A stretch of DNA of 6,056 nucleotides from CAZAQB01 sp964487155 (GCA_964487155.1 CAZAQB010000189.1:1-6056); one strand, 5' to 3'. Positions 1 to 6,048 are shown, numbered from the stretch's first letter. Made by a program: numbers and translations. The notes: generated by a model from the letters alone, not told the origin.

Positions 1-1
1 C

Positions 2-1069
2 GGCCCCTCGGCGCCCGCCGGCGAGGCCATCCTGCGAGGCGCACGGCTGGCGCTCTCGGAGATCAACCAGCGCGGCGGCCTGCTCGGCCGTCCAGTGGAG
101 CTCAATGTCCACGACAATCGCGGCAATCCCGCCCGGGGGCTGGACCAGCTCCGCGCGCTGGCGGGTTCCGAGACCCTGGTGGGCACCCTGGGCGGTGTCA
201 GCACCCCGGTGGCCATGGCAGCTCTGCCCCTGGTGCACGAGCAGCGAATGATCTACCTGACGCCCTGGGCTGCCGGTACCGGCATCGTGGAACACCGCTT
301 CCAGCCGGGCTACAGCTTTCGGCTCGCCGCCAGCGACCGGGAGGCGGCCCGCTACCTGCTGCTGGAAGCCCTTGAGAAGGGCTACGGGCGACCGGCACTG
401 CTGCTTGAGCACACCGCCTGGGGGCGATCCAACCAGGAAAGTCTGCTGGCGGCGGCTGCAGCCCTGAACATCCCGGTGGCGGCGGTGCGTTTCTTCCACC
501 TGGGCCAGCAGGCGTTCACCGACGAGGCGCGCTGGCTGGCGGATTCCGGCGCCGACCATCTGATCCTGATCGCCGGGGTGGAGGAAGGCGCGCACTTCGT
601 CCGCGCCCTGGCTGGATCCGCGCCGGCCCGTGAGATCCCGGTGTTCTCGCACTGGGGAATCGCCACCGGCAACTTCCCGGAACGGGTGGGCGAGGCCCTC
701 GAGCGTGTGCAGCTGTCGTTCCTGAGCACCCGGGTCCCGTGGTTCAGCCCGGAGAAGCCCCGCCTGGCGGCGCTGCGGGAGCGCTACTGCCGGGCCTTCC
801 CGGACTGCCAGCGGGCGCTGCGCCAGGCCTACTCGATGGCCTCCGCCCATGCCTATGACCTGCTGCAGCTGCTGGCCATGGCCGTTGAACAGGCCGGCAC
901 GGCGCATCAGCCCGCCGTGCGCGACGCCCTGGAACGGCTGCCGGCCTATGACGGCCTGCTGCGGCGCTATGATCCGCCATTCACGCCCGAGCGCCACGAC
1001 GTGCTGAAAATCGAGGACTACCTGATGGCCCGTTACCTGCAGGACGGAGGTGTGGAACTGCTGCCGTAG
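2..1069 (+). CDS. ABC-type substrate-binding protein, LivK/Peripla_BP_6 family (5' end missing)
   Basis: The reading frame is open from the first base, so the gene begins upstream of the window. A GTG at 95 lies inside the conserved fold and is not the real start. The visible 355 residues begin with GPSAPAGEAILRGARLALSE and continue into INQRGGLLGRPVEL, the typical first helix and strand of type I periplasmic binding proteins. A stretch GGVSTPVA...YLTPWAAGTGI follows, the usual ligand-facing loop region, and the end is YDGLLRRYDPPFTPERHD. Only the signal peptide and first strand, about 35-45 residues, seem absent. Relatives bind branched-chain amino acids, amides or other small organic ligands in the periplasm. 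The ligand cannot be read from the sequence. No permease or ATPase gene follows; the next gene is a histidine kinase. A role as a sensory co-receptor instead of a transport component is therefore possible but inferred. The stop is TAG at 1067. Confidence 0.9.
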   Translation, partial: GPSAPAGEAILRGARLALSEINQRGGLLGRPVELNVHDNRGNPARGLDQLRALAGSETLVGTLGGVSTPVAMAALPLVHEQRMIYLTPWAAGTGIVEHRFQPGYSFRLAASDREAARYLLLEALEKGYGRPALLLEHTAWGRSNQESLLAAAAALNIPVAAVRFFHLGQQAFTDEARWLADSGADHLILIAGVEEGAHFVRALAGSAPAREIPVFSHWGIATGNFPERVGEALERVQLSFLSTRVPWFSPEKPRLAALRERYCRAFPDCQRALRQAYSMASAHAYDLLQLLAMAVEQAGTAHQPAVRDALERLPAYDGLLRRYDPPFTPERHDVLKIEDYLMARYLQDGGVELLP

Positions 1070-1250
1070 CAGTCTGCGCCGCAGGACCTCGCAGCGCGGC
1101 GAGCGCCCCGCTTTGGGTCCTTCGAGCGACCGCTCTCGTAACATGGCCACCATCATGCTACTCGCGCGACCGCCCGAATGACTGCAACGCGCAGCGCCGT
1201 AGCCGGCACGATTCCGACGGTGCCACGCAGGCAGCGCAGCCGCCATCGCC
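1070..1250 (+). promoter_or_regulatory. Intergenic region with hairpins and short repeats ahead of the kinase gene
   Basis: No gene is seen here. Just after the upstream stop, GTCTGC (1072-1077) can pair with GCAGgAC (1081-1087, one bulged G). An overlapping longer pairing joins GGACC (1084-1088) to GGTCC (1116-1120) around a GC-rich inner stem. There is no T tract, so this is at best a weak terminator or attenuator. Further on lies a perfect inverted repeat GAGCG-AC-CGCTC (1124-1135). Its core GCGACCGC recurs at 1166-1173, exactly 40 bp downstream. TAACAT at 1139-1144 could be a -10 element, but no good -35 sits 16-18 bp upstream. No clear Shine-Dalgarno sequence precedes the ATG at 1251. 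The 181-bp gap suggests that the kinase has its own promoter, but read-through from the binding-protein gene cannot be excluded. Confidence 0.3.
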
Positions 1251-3773
1251 ATGGACAGCGAACAGCCTGACGAGAAACAGCGCAGCGTCCTGCAGCATGC
1301 CCTGTTGCGGGTGCTGCCGCCGGCCCTGCTGCTGCTTGCGGTGGGCGGTGTGGCCGTCTACCAGTCTGTCGAGCGCGGCCTGCTCGCAGGGGTGGAGGAG
1401 CGCCTGCGAACCGTCGCCGTGCACGGCGCCGAGCTGGTGGCGGCCAACCTGGACGAAGTCCGCAACCTCACCGCCCTGCTCTCCTCCAACCGCTTGGTGG
1501 TCAACGCCCTGGTGGACGACCAGAGCCGCCGGCTCTACCTGCGCCCGCTGCTGGAATCCCTGCAGGTGCCCGGCGAAGGCGCCCGGGTCACCCTTACCGA
1601 CTACCGCGGCCGCGTCCTGGCGAGCAACCGGGAGGGCCGCAGCTACCAGGCCGCCCCCTGGGCTGACTCGGTTATGGCCGGTCAGGAACTGCTGCGGGTA
1701 AGCCCGGAGGGCATCCTGGCTGCGAGCCCGGTGGTGCTGGGAGAGCTCCCGGAGGGCATGGTGGTGGTGGAGTACTCCGGCCGCCAGATGCACGCCCTGC
1801 TGGGCCAGAGCCGCTTCCCCAGCGCCGTCACCGTGTTGGACACCGAGGGCCGAGTGTTGCACAGCAGCCACGCGGAGCTGCCCGCTCCCGGCGGCAGCAT
1901 CGAGGAGCTGGGGGACGACTGGCTGCGGCAGCCCGCGGCAGTGCCCGGGGTCAGCGGCCTGCGAGTCGTGGGAACCTCCAGGCGCACCGAGGCACTGTCG
2001 CTGCTGAGCGCCGTGCGCGATGCCCTGGCCATCGGCTTCACCCTCAGCGCCCTGGCCCTGCTGGGGGGCACCGCAGTCACCGCCTGGCTCATCAACCAGC
2101 CCCTGCGGCGCTTCTCCCAGCGCCTGCATCGGGTCCAGAACCGGGAGGATCTGATCGCCCGCTTCGAGGAGGACGGCCCCGCCGAGTACCGACAGCTGGC
2201 CGGTGCCTTCAACCGCATGATCGAGGCGCTGCGCGAGAGCACCGTCTCACGGGATTTCTTCGATGACCTGTTTCGCGCCATGGACGAGGCCACGGTGGCC
2301 ACCGACCTCCACGGCCACATCAACACCATGAACCCGGCCGCCGAGCGCCTGCTGGGGCTGCCGTCCGCCCGGCTCGCGGGCAGCCGCCGGCTGTGGGAAT
2401 TCTGGCGGCCGGAGCCCGGCGGCGGCCCATCCCCCGCGGAGCACTTCGAGGCCCTTGCGGAGCAGGCGCGCACCGCCGGGGCAGCCCGCTGCGATCTCAC
2501 CGTCAACACCGCCCAATACGCCAAGGTGCCGGTGACCGCCTCGCTCAGTGCAGTACGCAACCGCCGGGGAGAGCTGCTGGGCTACCTTGCCATCATGACC
2601 GACATCAGCGAGCGACGCCGGGCCCAGGCCGCCCTCTCGGAGCAGGCGGCCCGCACCCAGGCCATTCTCGACACCGCCGTGGACGGCATTCTCACGGTGG
2701 ACGACAAAGGCATTATCGAGTCCGTCAATCCGGCGGTCGGCCGTATTTTCGGCTACTCGGAGGACGAGCTTCTGGGCCACAACGTCAGCATGCTCATGGC
2801 CCAGGACGAGCGGCTGGCCCACGATCACTATATTCAGCGCTATCTGCGCACCGGCCAGGCGCGCATCATCGGCGTCGGCCGCGAAACCCAGGGCATGCGC
2901 CGGGACGGCACCATCATCCCCCTGGAGATCTCGGTGGGCGAAACCCGCATGGGGGGGCGCACCCTGTTCACCGGCATCGTCCGGGACATCACCGAGCGCA
3001 AGGCCCTGGACCGCATCAAATCGGAGTTCGTCTCGGTGGTGAGCCACGAGTTGCGCACCCCGCTGACGTCGCTGAGCGGGGCCCTGCGGCTGGTGGAGAG
3101 CGGCGCCGCCGGGCAGCTGCCGGAGCGGGCGCACGACATGGTGAGCCTGGCTCAGCGCAACAGCCAGCGGCTGATCCACCTGGTGAACGACATCCTCGAC
3201 GTGGAGAAGCTGGAGTCCGGCCGCATCCGACTGGTGCGCGAGCCGGTGGCCGTGGAGGCGCTGCTGCGCGACGCCCAGGAGACCAACCAGGCCTACGCCA
3301 ACCACTACGGGGTCAGCATCGAGGCGGCCCATGGCTGCGACGGCCTGCAGGTGCAGGGCGACCGGGACCGGCTCAATCAGGTGCTGGCCAACCTGTTGTC
3401 CAATGCCGCCAAATTCTCGCCCCGGGGCGAGAAGGTCCGCATGGAGGCGCGCTGCGGGGAGGACTGGGTGGAGGTCTGCGTCACCGACCGCGGCCCCGGC
3501 ATCCCCGAGGACTTCCAGGATAAGGTGTTCCAGAAATTCTCCCAGGCCGATTCCTCGGACACCCGGGCCAAGGGCGGCACCGGCCTCGGGCTTGCCATCA
3601 CCCGCGCCATCGTCGAGGCCCACGGCGGCGAGATCGGCTTCGAGACCGCCCAGGGCCAGGGCACCACGTTCTGGTTCCGCCTGCCCCGCACCCCGGCTGA
3701 GCAGGCAGCGGCAGCCGCCGGGAGTCAGCGGGACTCGACGCTGAAACCCTCCAGGCAGGGAGCCCAGTCGTAG
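1251..3773 (+). CDS. Membrane sensor histidine kinase: Cache-like, HAMP, PAS, FixL-like PAS, HisKA, HATPase
   Basis: This 840-residue protein senses a signal and autophosphorylates a histidine for transfer to an unseen response regulator. It has TM1 at about 18-37, a periplasmic domain at about 40-255 and TM2 at about 256-279. The periplasmic part contains two similar strands, VTLTDYRGRVLAS (113-125) and VTVLDTEGRVLHS (193-205), which suggests a double-Cache fold. HAMP follows (PLRRF at 284-288), then PAS1 (about 335-452) and PAS2 (about 468-583). PAS2 aligns without gaps to the FixL haem domain, with His524, Arg530 and Arg544 in place of His200, Arg206 and Arg220. The kinase core has SHELRTPL with His599, an N box with Asn718, DRGPGIP (746-752) and GGTGLGL (775-781), all intact. 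There is no receiver domain. ATG 1251 is the first start codon after an in-frame stop at 1200, though its ribosome site is poor. The tail overlaps cysQ. Confidence 0.95.
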   Translation: MDSEQPDEKQRSVLQHALLRVLPPALLLLAVGGVAVYQSVERGLLAGVEERLRTVAVHGAELVAANLDEVRNLTALLSSNRLVVNALVDDQSRRLYLRPLLESLQVPGEGARVTLTDYRGRVLASNREGRSYQAAPWADSVMAGQELLRVSPEGILAASPVVLGELPEGMVVVEYSGRQMHALLGQSRFPSAVTVLDTEGRVLHSSHAELPAPGGSIEELGDDWLRQPAAVPGVSGLRVVGTSRRTEALSLLSAVRDALAIGFTLSALALLGGTAVTAWLINQPLRRFSQRLHRVQNREDLIARFEEDGPAEYRQLAGAFNRMIEALRESTVSRDFFDDLFRAMDEATVATDLHGHINTMNPAAERLLGLPSARLAGSRRLWEFWRPEPGGGPSPAEHFEALAEQARTAGAARCDLTVNTAQYAKVPVTASLSAVRNRRGELLGYLAIMTDISERRRAQAALSEQAARTQAILDTAVDGILTVDDKGIIESVNPAVGRIFGYSEDELLGHNVSMLMAQDERLAHDHYIQRYLRTGQARIIGVGRETQGMRRDGTIIPLEISVGETRMGGRTLFTGIVRDITERKALDRIKSEFVSVVSHELRTPLTSLSGALRLVESGAAGQLPERAHDMVSLAQRNSQRLIHLVNDILDVEKLESGRIRLVREPVAVEALLRDAQETNQAYANHYGVSIEAAHGCDGLQVQGDRDRLNQVLANLLSNAAKFSPRGEKVRMEARCGEDWVEVCVTDRGPGIPEDFQDKVFQKFSQADSSDTRAKGGTGLGLAITRAIVEAHGGEIGFETAQGQGTTFWFRLPRTPAEQAAAAAGSQRDSTLKPSRQGAQS

Positions 3774-4552
3774 TCCGGGTCGCCCAGCACCAGAAAATCC
3801 GGATTCAGCAGCGACTCCTTGGTGTTGTACGCAAGCGGCGTGAGGTCCACACGGGTGACCGCCCCGCCGGCACATTCCACCACGCACTGGGCCGCGGCGG
3901 TGTCCCACTCCGAGGTGGGGCCGAAGCGGGGATACAGATCCGCTTCCCCCTGCGCCACCAGGCAGAACTTCAGCGAGCTGCCCACCGAGCGGGTGTCGTG
4001 CGCCGGCAGGCGCCCCAGCAGGACATCCACCGCCTCGCCCCGGTGGGAGCGGCTGACCACCACGGTGAGGGGGCCGGAACCGGCCCGGCGGGTGGCGATG
4101 GGGCACGTCTCGCCGCGCTGCTCCCGGAATGCCCCGCTGCCGCGGGCGCCGAACCAGGTGCATGCCAGCACCGGGGCGTGCACCACCCCCAGCACCGGCT
4201 GGTGGCCCTCCACCAGCGCCACGTTGACGGTGAACTCACCGTTGCGCTTGACGAACTCCCGGGTGCCGTCCAGGGGGTCCACCAGCCAGTAGCGATCCCA
4301 GCTCCGGCGACGGGAGAAATCCGGCCGGCCGCCTTCCTCGGACAGTACCGGCCAGTCCGGGGTGAGCTCCGCCAGCCCGCGGGCCAGGACCCGGTGGGCG
4401 GCTCGATCCGCCTCGGTGAGCGGGGTGCGATCCTCCTTGAGGTCCACCTGGAAATCCCTCCGATAGACGTCCAGGATGCGCTCTCCCGCCTCCCGGGCGA
4501 GGGCGCATACCGGTTGCAGCAGTTGCTCGGTGCGATCCACAGGCGTGCTCAC
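3725..4552 (-). CDS. cysQ: 3'(2'),5'-bisphosphate nucleotidase CysQ
   Basis: This 275-residue cytoplasmic enzyme belongs to the inositol monophosphatase superfamily. It hydrolyses 3'-phosphoadenosine 5'-phosphate (pAp), a by-product of sulfate assimilation and of acyl-carrier-protein or cofactor transfer, to AMP and phosphate. The magnesium-site motifs are all present: TPLTEAD (43-49), VLSEEG (69-74), DPLDGTREF (92-100, with Asp92 and Asp95) and EWDTAAAQ (215-222, with Asp217). Its length is a little above that of E. coli CysQ. The start is GTG at 4552, which shares GTGA with the nudE stop codon; this implies translational coupling within one mRNA and fits the lack of a well-placed ribosome site. 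The C-terminal 16 codons plus stop lie antisense to the end of the histidine kinase gene. The order cysQ-nudE next to a divergent yrfG is also found in Pseudomonas, which supports the assignment over a plain inositol monophosphatase. Confidence 0.95.
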   Translation of the reverse strand: MSTPVDRTEQLLQPVCALAREAGERILDVYRRDFQVDLKEDRTPLTEADRAAHRVLARGLAELTPDWPVLSEEGGRPDFSRRRSWDRYWLVDPLDGTREFVKRNGEFTVNVALVEGHQPVLGVVHAPVLACTWFGARGSGAFREQRGETCPIATRRAGSGPLTVVVSRSHRGEAVDVLLGRLPAHDTRSVGSSLKFCLVAQGEADLYPRFGPTSEWDTAAAQCVVECAGGAVTRVDLTPLAYNTKESLLNPDFLVLGDPDYDWAPCLEGFSVESR

Positions 4553-5112
4553 TCTTGTGCGTTGATCTGCTCCCGCAGCCGTTCGCGCACCAGGAACAGT
4601 GCGGCGATGCTGCGGGCTTCGGTCAGGTCATCCCGGGCCAGCAGTTCGGCCAGCCGGTCCAGCGGCCAGGGCACCACCTCCATGGCCTCGGGCTCGTCGC
4701 CGGGCAGAGGGTCGGGCACCAGGTCCTCCGCCAGCACCACCCGGGTGCGATGCGCAAGATACCCCGGCGCCAGGCTCAGGTCCCGCAGCACGGTGAGCCG
4801 CCCGGCGGCGAAACCCACCTCTTCGCGCAACTCCCGGTTGGCCGCAGCCAGCGGATCCTCCCCCGGCTCGACCCGGCCCTTGGGCATCCCAAGCTCGTAG
4901 CGGTCGGTACCGGCGGCGTACTCCCGCACCAGCAGCACGCAGCCGTCGTCGCGCAGCGGCACCACCAGCACCGCGCCGCCGGTGCGGCTGGCGGCCAGAC
5001 GCTCGTACTCCACCTCGACCCCGTTGGCGAAGCGCAGGCCCACGGCCTCCACCCGGAACAGCCGGGAGCGGGCGACGACGCGGGTGTGCAGAGTCTCGGG
5101 CTTGTCGGGCAT
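4549..5112 (-). CDS. nudE: ADP compounds hydrolase NudE (Nudix)
   Basis: This 187-residue Nudix hydrolase matches E. coli NudE in length (about 186) and along its whole sequence. NudE cleaves the pyrophosphate of ADP-ribose, NADH, Ap3A and related compounds to give AMP plus a second phosphorylated product. The Nudix box is perfect at residues 79-101: G-RVEPG-E, seven residues, then RELREEVGF, including the metal-binding REXXEE. NudE-like context surrounds it: YELGMPKG before the box, a LSLAPGYLAHRT stretch after it, a GDEPE acidic loop, and LTEARSIAALFLVRE near the C-terminus. The ATG at 5112 is preceded by GGAGG five bases away, so this start is well supported. The same frame stays open upstream into yrfG antisense, but that stretch is not protein-like. 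It is the first gene of a two-gene operon with cysQ. Confidence 0.96.
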   Translation of the reverse strand: MPDKPETLHTRVVARSRLFRVEAVGLRFANGVEVEYERLAASRTGGAVLVVPLRDDGCVLLVREYAAGTDRYELGMPKGRVEPGEDPLAAANRELREEVGFAAGRLTVLRDLSLAPGYLAHRTRVVLAEDLVPDPLPGDEPEAMEVVPWPLDRLAELLARDDLTEARSIAALFLVRERLREQINAQE

Positions 5113-5117
5113 GGCCG

Positions 5118-5122
5118 CCTCC
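5118..5122 (-). promoter_or_regulatory. Ribosome binding site of nudE
   Basis: GGAGG on the minus strand lies five bases before the ATG at 5112. It fixes the nudE start and rules out the much longer upstream in-frame extension. Confidence 0.8.
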
Positions 5123-5133
5123 GAAATCAGGGG

Positions 5134-5143
5134 TGGTATTGTA
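5134..5143. promoter_or_regulatory. Overlapping divergent -10 elements for nudE-cysQ and yrfG
   Basis: The 63-bp gap between nudE and yrfG contains a short AT-richer patch. On the minus strand TACAAT (5143 to 5138) is one base from the sigma70 -10 consensus and would start transcription near 5131, giving a leader of about 19 bases that holds GGAGG. On the plus strand TGGTATTGT (5134-5142) fits an extended -10 (TGn plus a 4/6 hexamer) and would start near 5149. The two hexamers cover nearly the same base pairs, so polymerase could not occupy both at once. No convincing -35 is present for either. This is a prediction from sequence only. Confidence 0.5.
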
Positions 5144-5163
5144 CAGTTCACGTGTCCCGCACC

Positions 5164-5167
5164 GAGG
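5164..5167 (+). promoter_or_regulatory. Ribosome binding site of yrfG
   Basis: GAGG eight bases ahead of ATG 5176 supports that start over the in-frame GTG at 5152, which has no comparable site upstream. Confidence 0.6.
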
Positions 5168-5175
5168 CGTCGCCG

Positions 5176-5853
5176 ATGATCCACTGGGATGGCGTCGAGA
5201 CCGTCCTGCTGGACATGGACGGCACGCTGCTCGACCTGCACTTCGACAATCAGTTCTGGCTGGACTTCCTGCCCCGGCGCTACGCCGAGCGCCTGGGCTG
5301 CCCGGAGCCGGAAGCCCGGCAGCGACTGCTGGCCCGCATGCAGGCCCTGCGGGGCACCCTGGACTGGTACTGCCTGGACCAGTGGAGCGAAGCCCTGGAC
5401 TTGCCACTGGCCGAACTGAAACAGGAGCTCACCCACCTGATCCGCTACCGGCCGGGCGCGGAGGACTTCCTGCGGGCTCTGCGGCGGGCCGGCTTGCGCC
5501 GTGTGCTGGTAACCAATGCCCACCGGGACGTGCTGCAACTGAAGCTCGACCGCACCACCCTGGGGCAGCACCTGGAGGCGGTGTTCTCGGCTCATGACTT
5601 CGGCCGCAGCAAAGAGGATCCGGCGTTCTGGGAAGCGCTGCTGGCCGTGGAGCCCTACCGCCGCGAAGCCACCGTGCTGCTGGACGACAACGCCGACGTG
5701 CTGGCCTCCGCCCGGCGCGCGGGCATCGCCCAGGTGGTGGGCGTAGCCCGCCCGGACACCACCCGGCCGCCGCGGCAGGCCCCGGGGTTCGCGGTTGTGG
5801 ACGCCTTCGAGGACGTGATGCCGCCGCCACGGTGCCGTCCCATGCCTCGGTGA
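5176..5853 (+). CDS. yrfG: GMP/IMP nucleotidase YrfG (HAD superfamily)
   Basis: This 225-residue soluble HAD phosphatase resembles E. coli YrfG (about 222 residues), which removes the 5' phosphate from GMP and IMP. All four HAD motifs are present: LLDMDGTLLDL with nucleophile Asp13 and acid/base Asp15, LVTNAH with Thr113, SKED with Lys146, and LLDDNADV with Asp170 and Asp171. The helical cap holds LDWYCLDQWSEAL (62-74), a segment close to the matching part of YrfG and diagnostic for this subgroup. ATG 5176 is chosen because of the GAGG site, and because the protein then starts WDGVETVLLDMDG, as YrfG does a few residues in. The frame is open far upstream, but only as an antisense shadow of nudE. 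It is divergent from nudE-cysQ and is followed by REP elements. The proline-rich end (PPPRCRPMPR) is not conserved with E. coli. Confidence 0.94.
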   Translation: MIHWDGVETVLLDMDGTLLDLHFDNQFWLDFLPRRYAERLGCPEPEARQRLLARMQALRGTLDWYCLDQWSEALDLPLAELKQELTHLIRYRPGAEDFLRALRRAGLRRVLVTNAHRDVLQLKLDRTTLGQHLEAVFSAHDFGRSKEDPAFWEALLAVEPYRREATVLLDDNADVLASARRAGIAQVVGVARPDTTRPPRQAPGFAVVDAFEDVMPPPRCRPMPR

Positions 5854-5903
5854 AACCCACCGGATTGCGGGGAACGTAGCGCCGCGGCCAGATCCCGCCG
5901 TAA

Positions 5904-5942
5904 GACGCCGGATGCGCTGCGCTTATCCGGCCTACGGCCTAC
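5904..5942 (-). repeat. REP element 1 (E. coli-type palindrome, minus orientation)
   Basis: Read on the minus strand this has the REP form: a GTAG foot followed by an imperfect hairpin. The outer stem is GCCGGAT (5907-5913) with ATCCGGC (5925-5931), followed by a two-base mismatch, a 2-bp inner stem and the loop TGC. The foot GGCCTAC occurs twice in tandem (5929-5935 and 5936-5942). It begins about 50 bp after the yrfG stop, the usual extragenic place for REPs. REPs of this kind are spread by a Y1/HUH transposase (RAYT) acting in trans; none is seen here. Confidence 0.85.
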
Positions 5943-5980
5943 ACCCTGCGTCCCAGCCCCGGGGCAAAGCCAACGCCCGC

Positions 5981-6019
5981 GTAGGCCGGATAAGGCGCGC
6001 CAGCGCCGCATCCGGCGTC
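5981..6019 (+). repeat. REP element 2 (E. coli-type palindrome, plus orientation)
   Basis: It starts GTAGGCCGGATAAGGCG, matching the E. coli REP consensus as remembered. Its hairpin pairs GCCGGAT (5985-5991) with ATCCGGC (6010-6016), has a two-base mismatch (AA against GC), then pairs GGCGC (5994-5998) with GCGCC (6003-6007) around a GCCA loop. It is inverted relative to REP 1, with 45 bp between their GTAG ends, so the two can also pair with each other in RNA. Confidence 0.87.
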
Positions 6020-6027
6020 ACCGTCGC

Positions 6028-6048
6028 GCCGGGCCTCCCGCGCCCGGC
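6028..6048. other. GC-rich hairpin at the window edge
   Basis: A perfect 7-bp stem, GCCGGGC (6028-6034) with GCCCGGC (6042-6048), closes a seven-base loop. There is no T tract on either strand, so it does not look like an intrinsic terminator. It lies nine bases past REP 2 and may belong to the next intergenic repeat or gene end beyond the window. No coding sequence is seen from 5854 to 6056. Confidence 0.35.

Larger units (their letters stand above)
5904..6019. repeat. BIME-like pair of inverted REPs downstream of yrfG
   Basis: Two REPs face each other by their GTAG feet, forming the composite called a BIME in enterobacteria. Between them lies a 45-bp spacer with a perfect palindrome GCCCCGGGGC (5956-5965). 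In yrfG mRNA the unit could fold either as separate hairpins or as one long stem. From E. coli precedent it may protect the 3' end from exonucleases, cause Rho-related termination, or bind gyrase or IHF. None of these can be decided from the sequence. No other terminator for yrfG is visible. Confidence 0.75.

Noticed and set aside
95..97. GTG as the start of the binding-protein gene
   Set aside because: Conserved type I binding-protein sequence continues upstream to the first base, so the gene is truncated by the window, not started here.
1072..1120. Intrinsic terminator after the binding-protein gene
   Set aside because: Stems can be drawn, but no T tract follows, so it is listed only as a structured intergenic region.
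2951..2957. Run of seven G in the PAS2 coding region as a phase-variation tract
   Set aside because: Seven bases is short for slippage-based switching and is expected by chance in such GC-rich coding sequence (Met-Gly-Gly-Arg codons).
2247..4163. Long minus-strand open frame of 638 codons opposite the kinase gene and part of cysQ
   Set aside because: Its translation is rich in Gly, Ala, Arg and His with no recognisable domain, and it lies antisense to intact conserved proteins. High GC content makes stop codons rare in such frames.
5149..5154. CACGTG as a regulator binding site
   Set aside because: A six-base palindrome alone is too common to assign, and no second copy or known bacterial operator matches it here.
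4555..5175. In-frame upstream extension of yrfG across nudE
   Set aside because: This stretch is antisense to the conserved Nudix protein, has no family resemblance, and the GAGG site and homology place the start at 5176.
5113..5595. In-frame upstream extension of nudE into yrfG
   Set aside because: It is antisense to the HAD motifs of yrfG and has low-complexity Gln/Val/His composition. NudE homology begins at the ATG at 5112, next to GGAGG.
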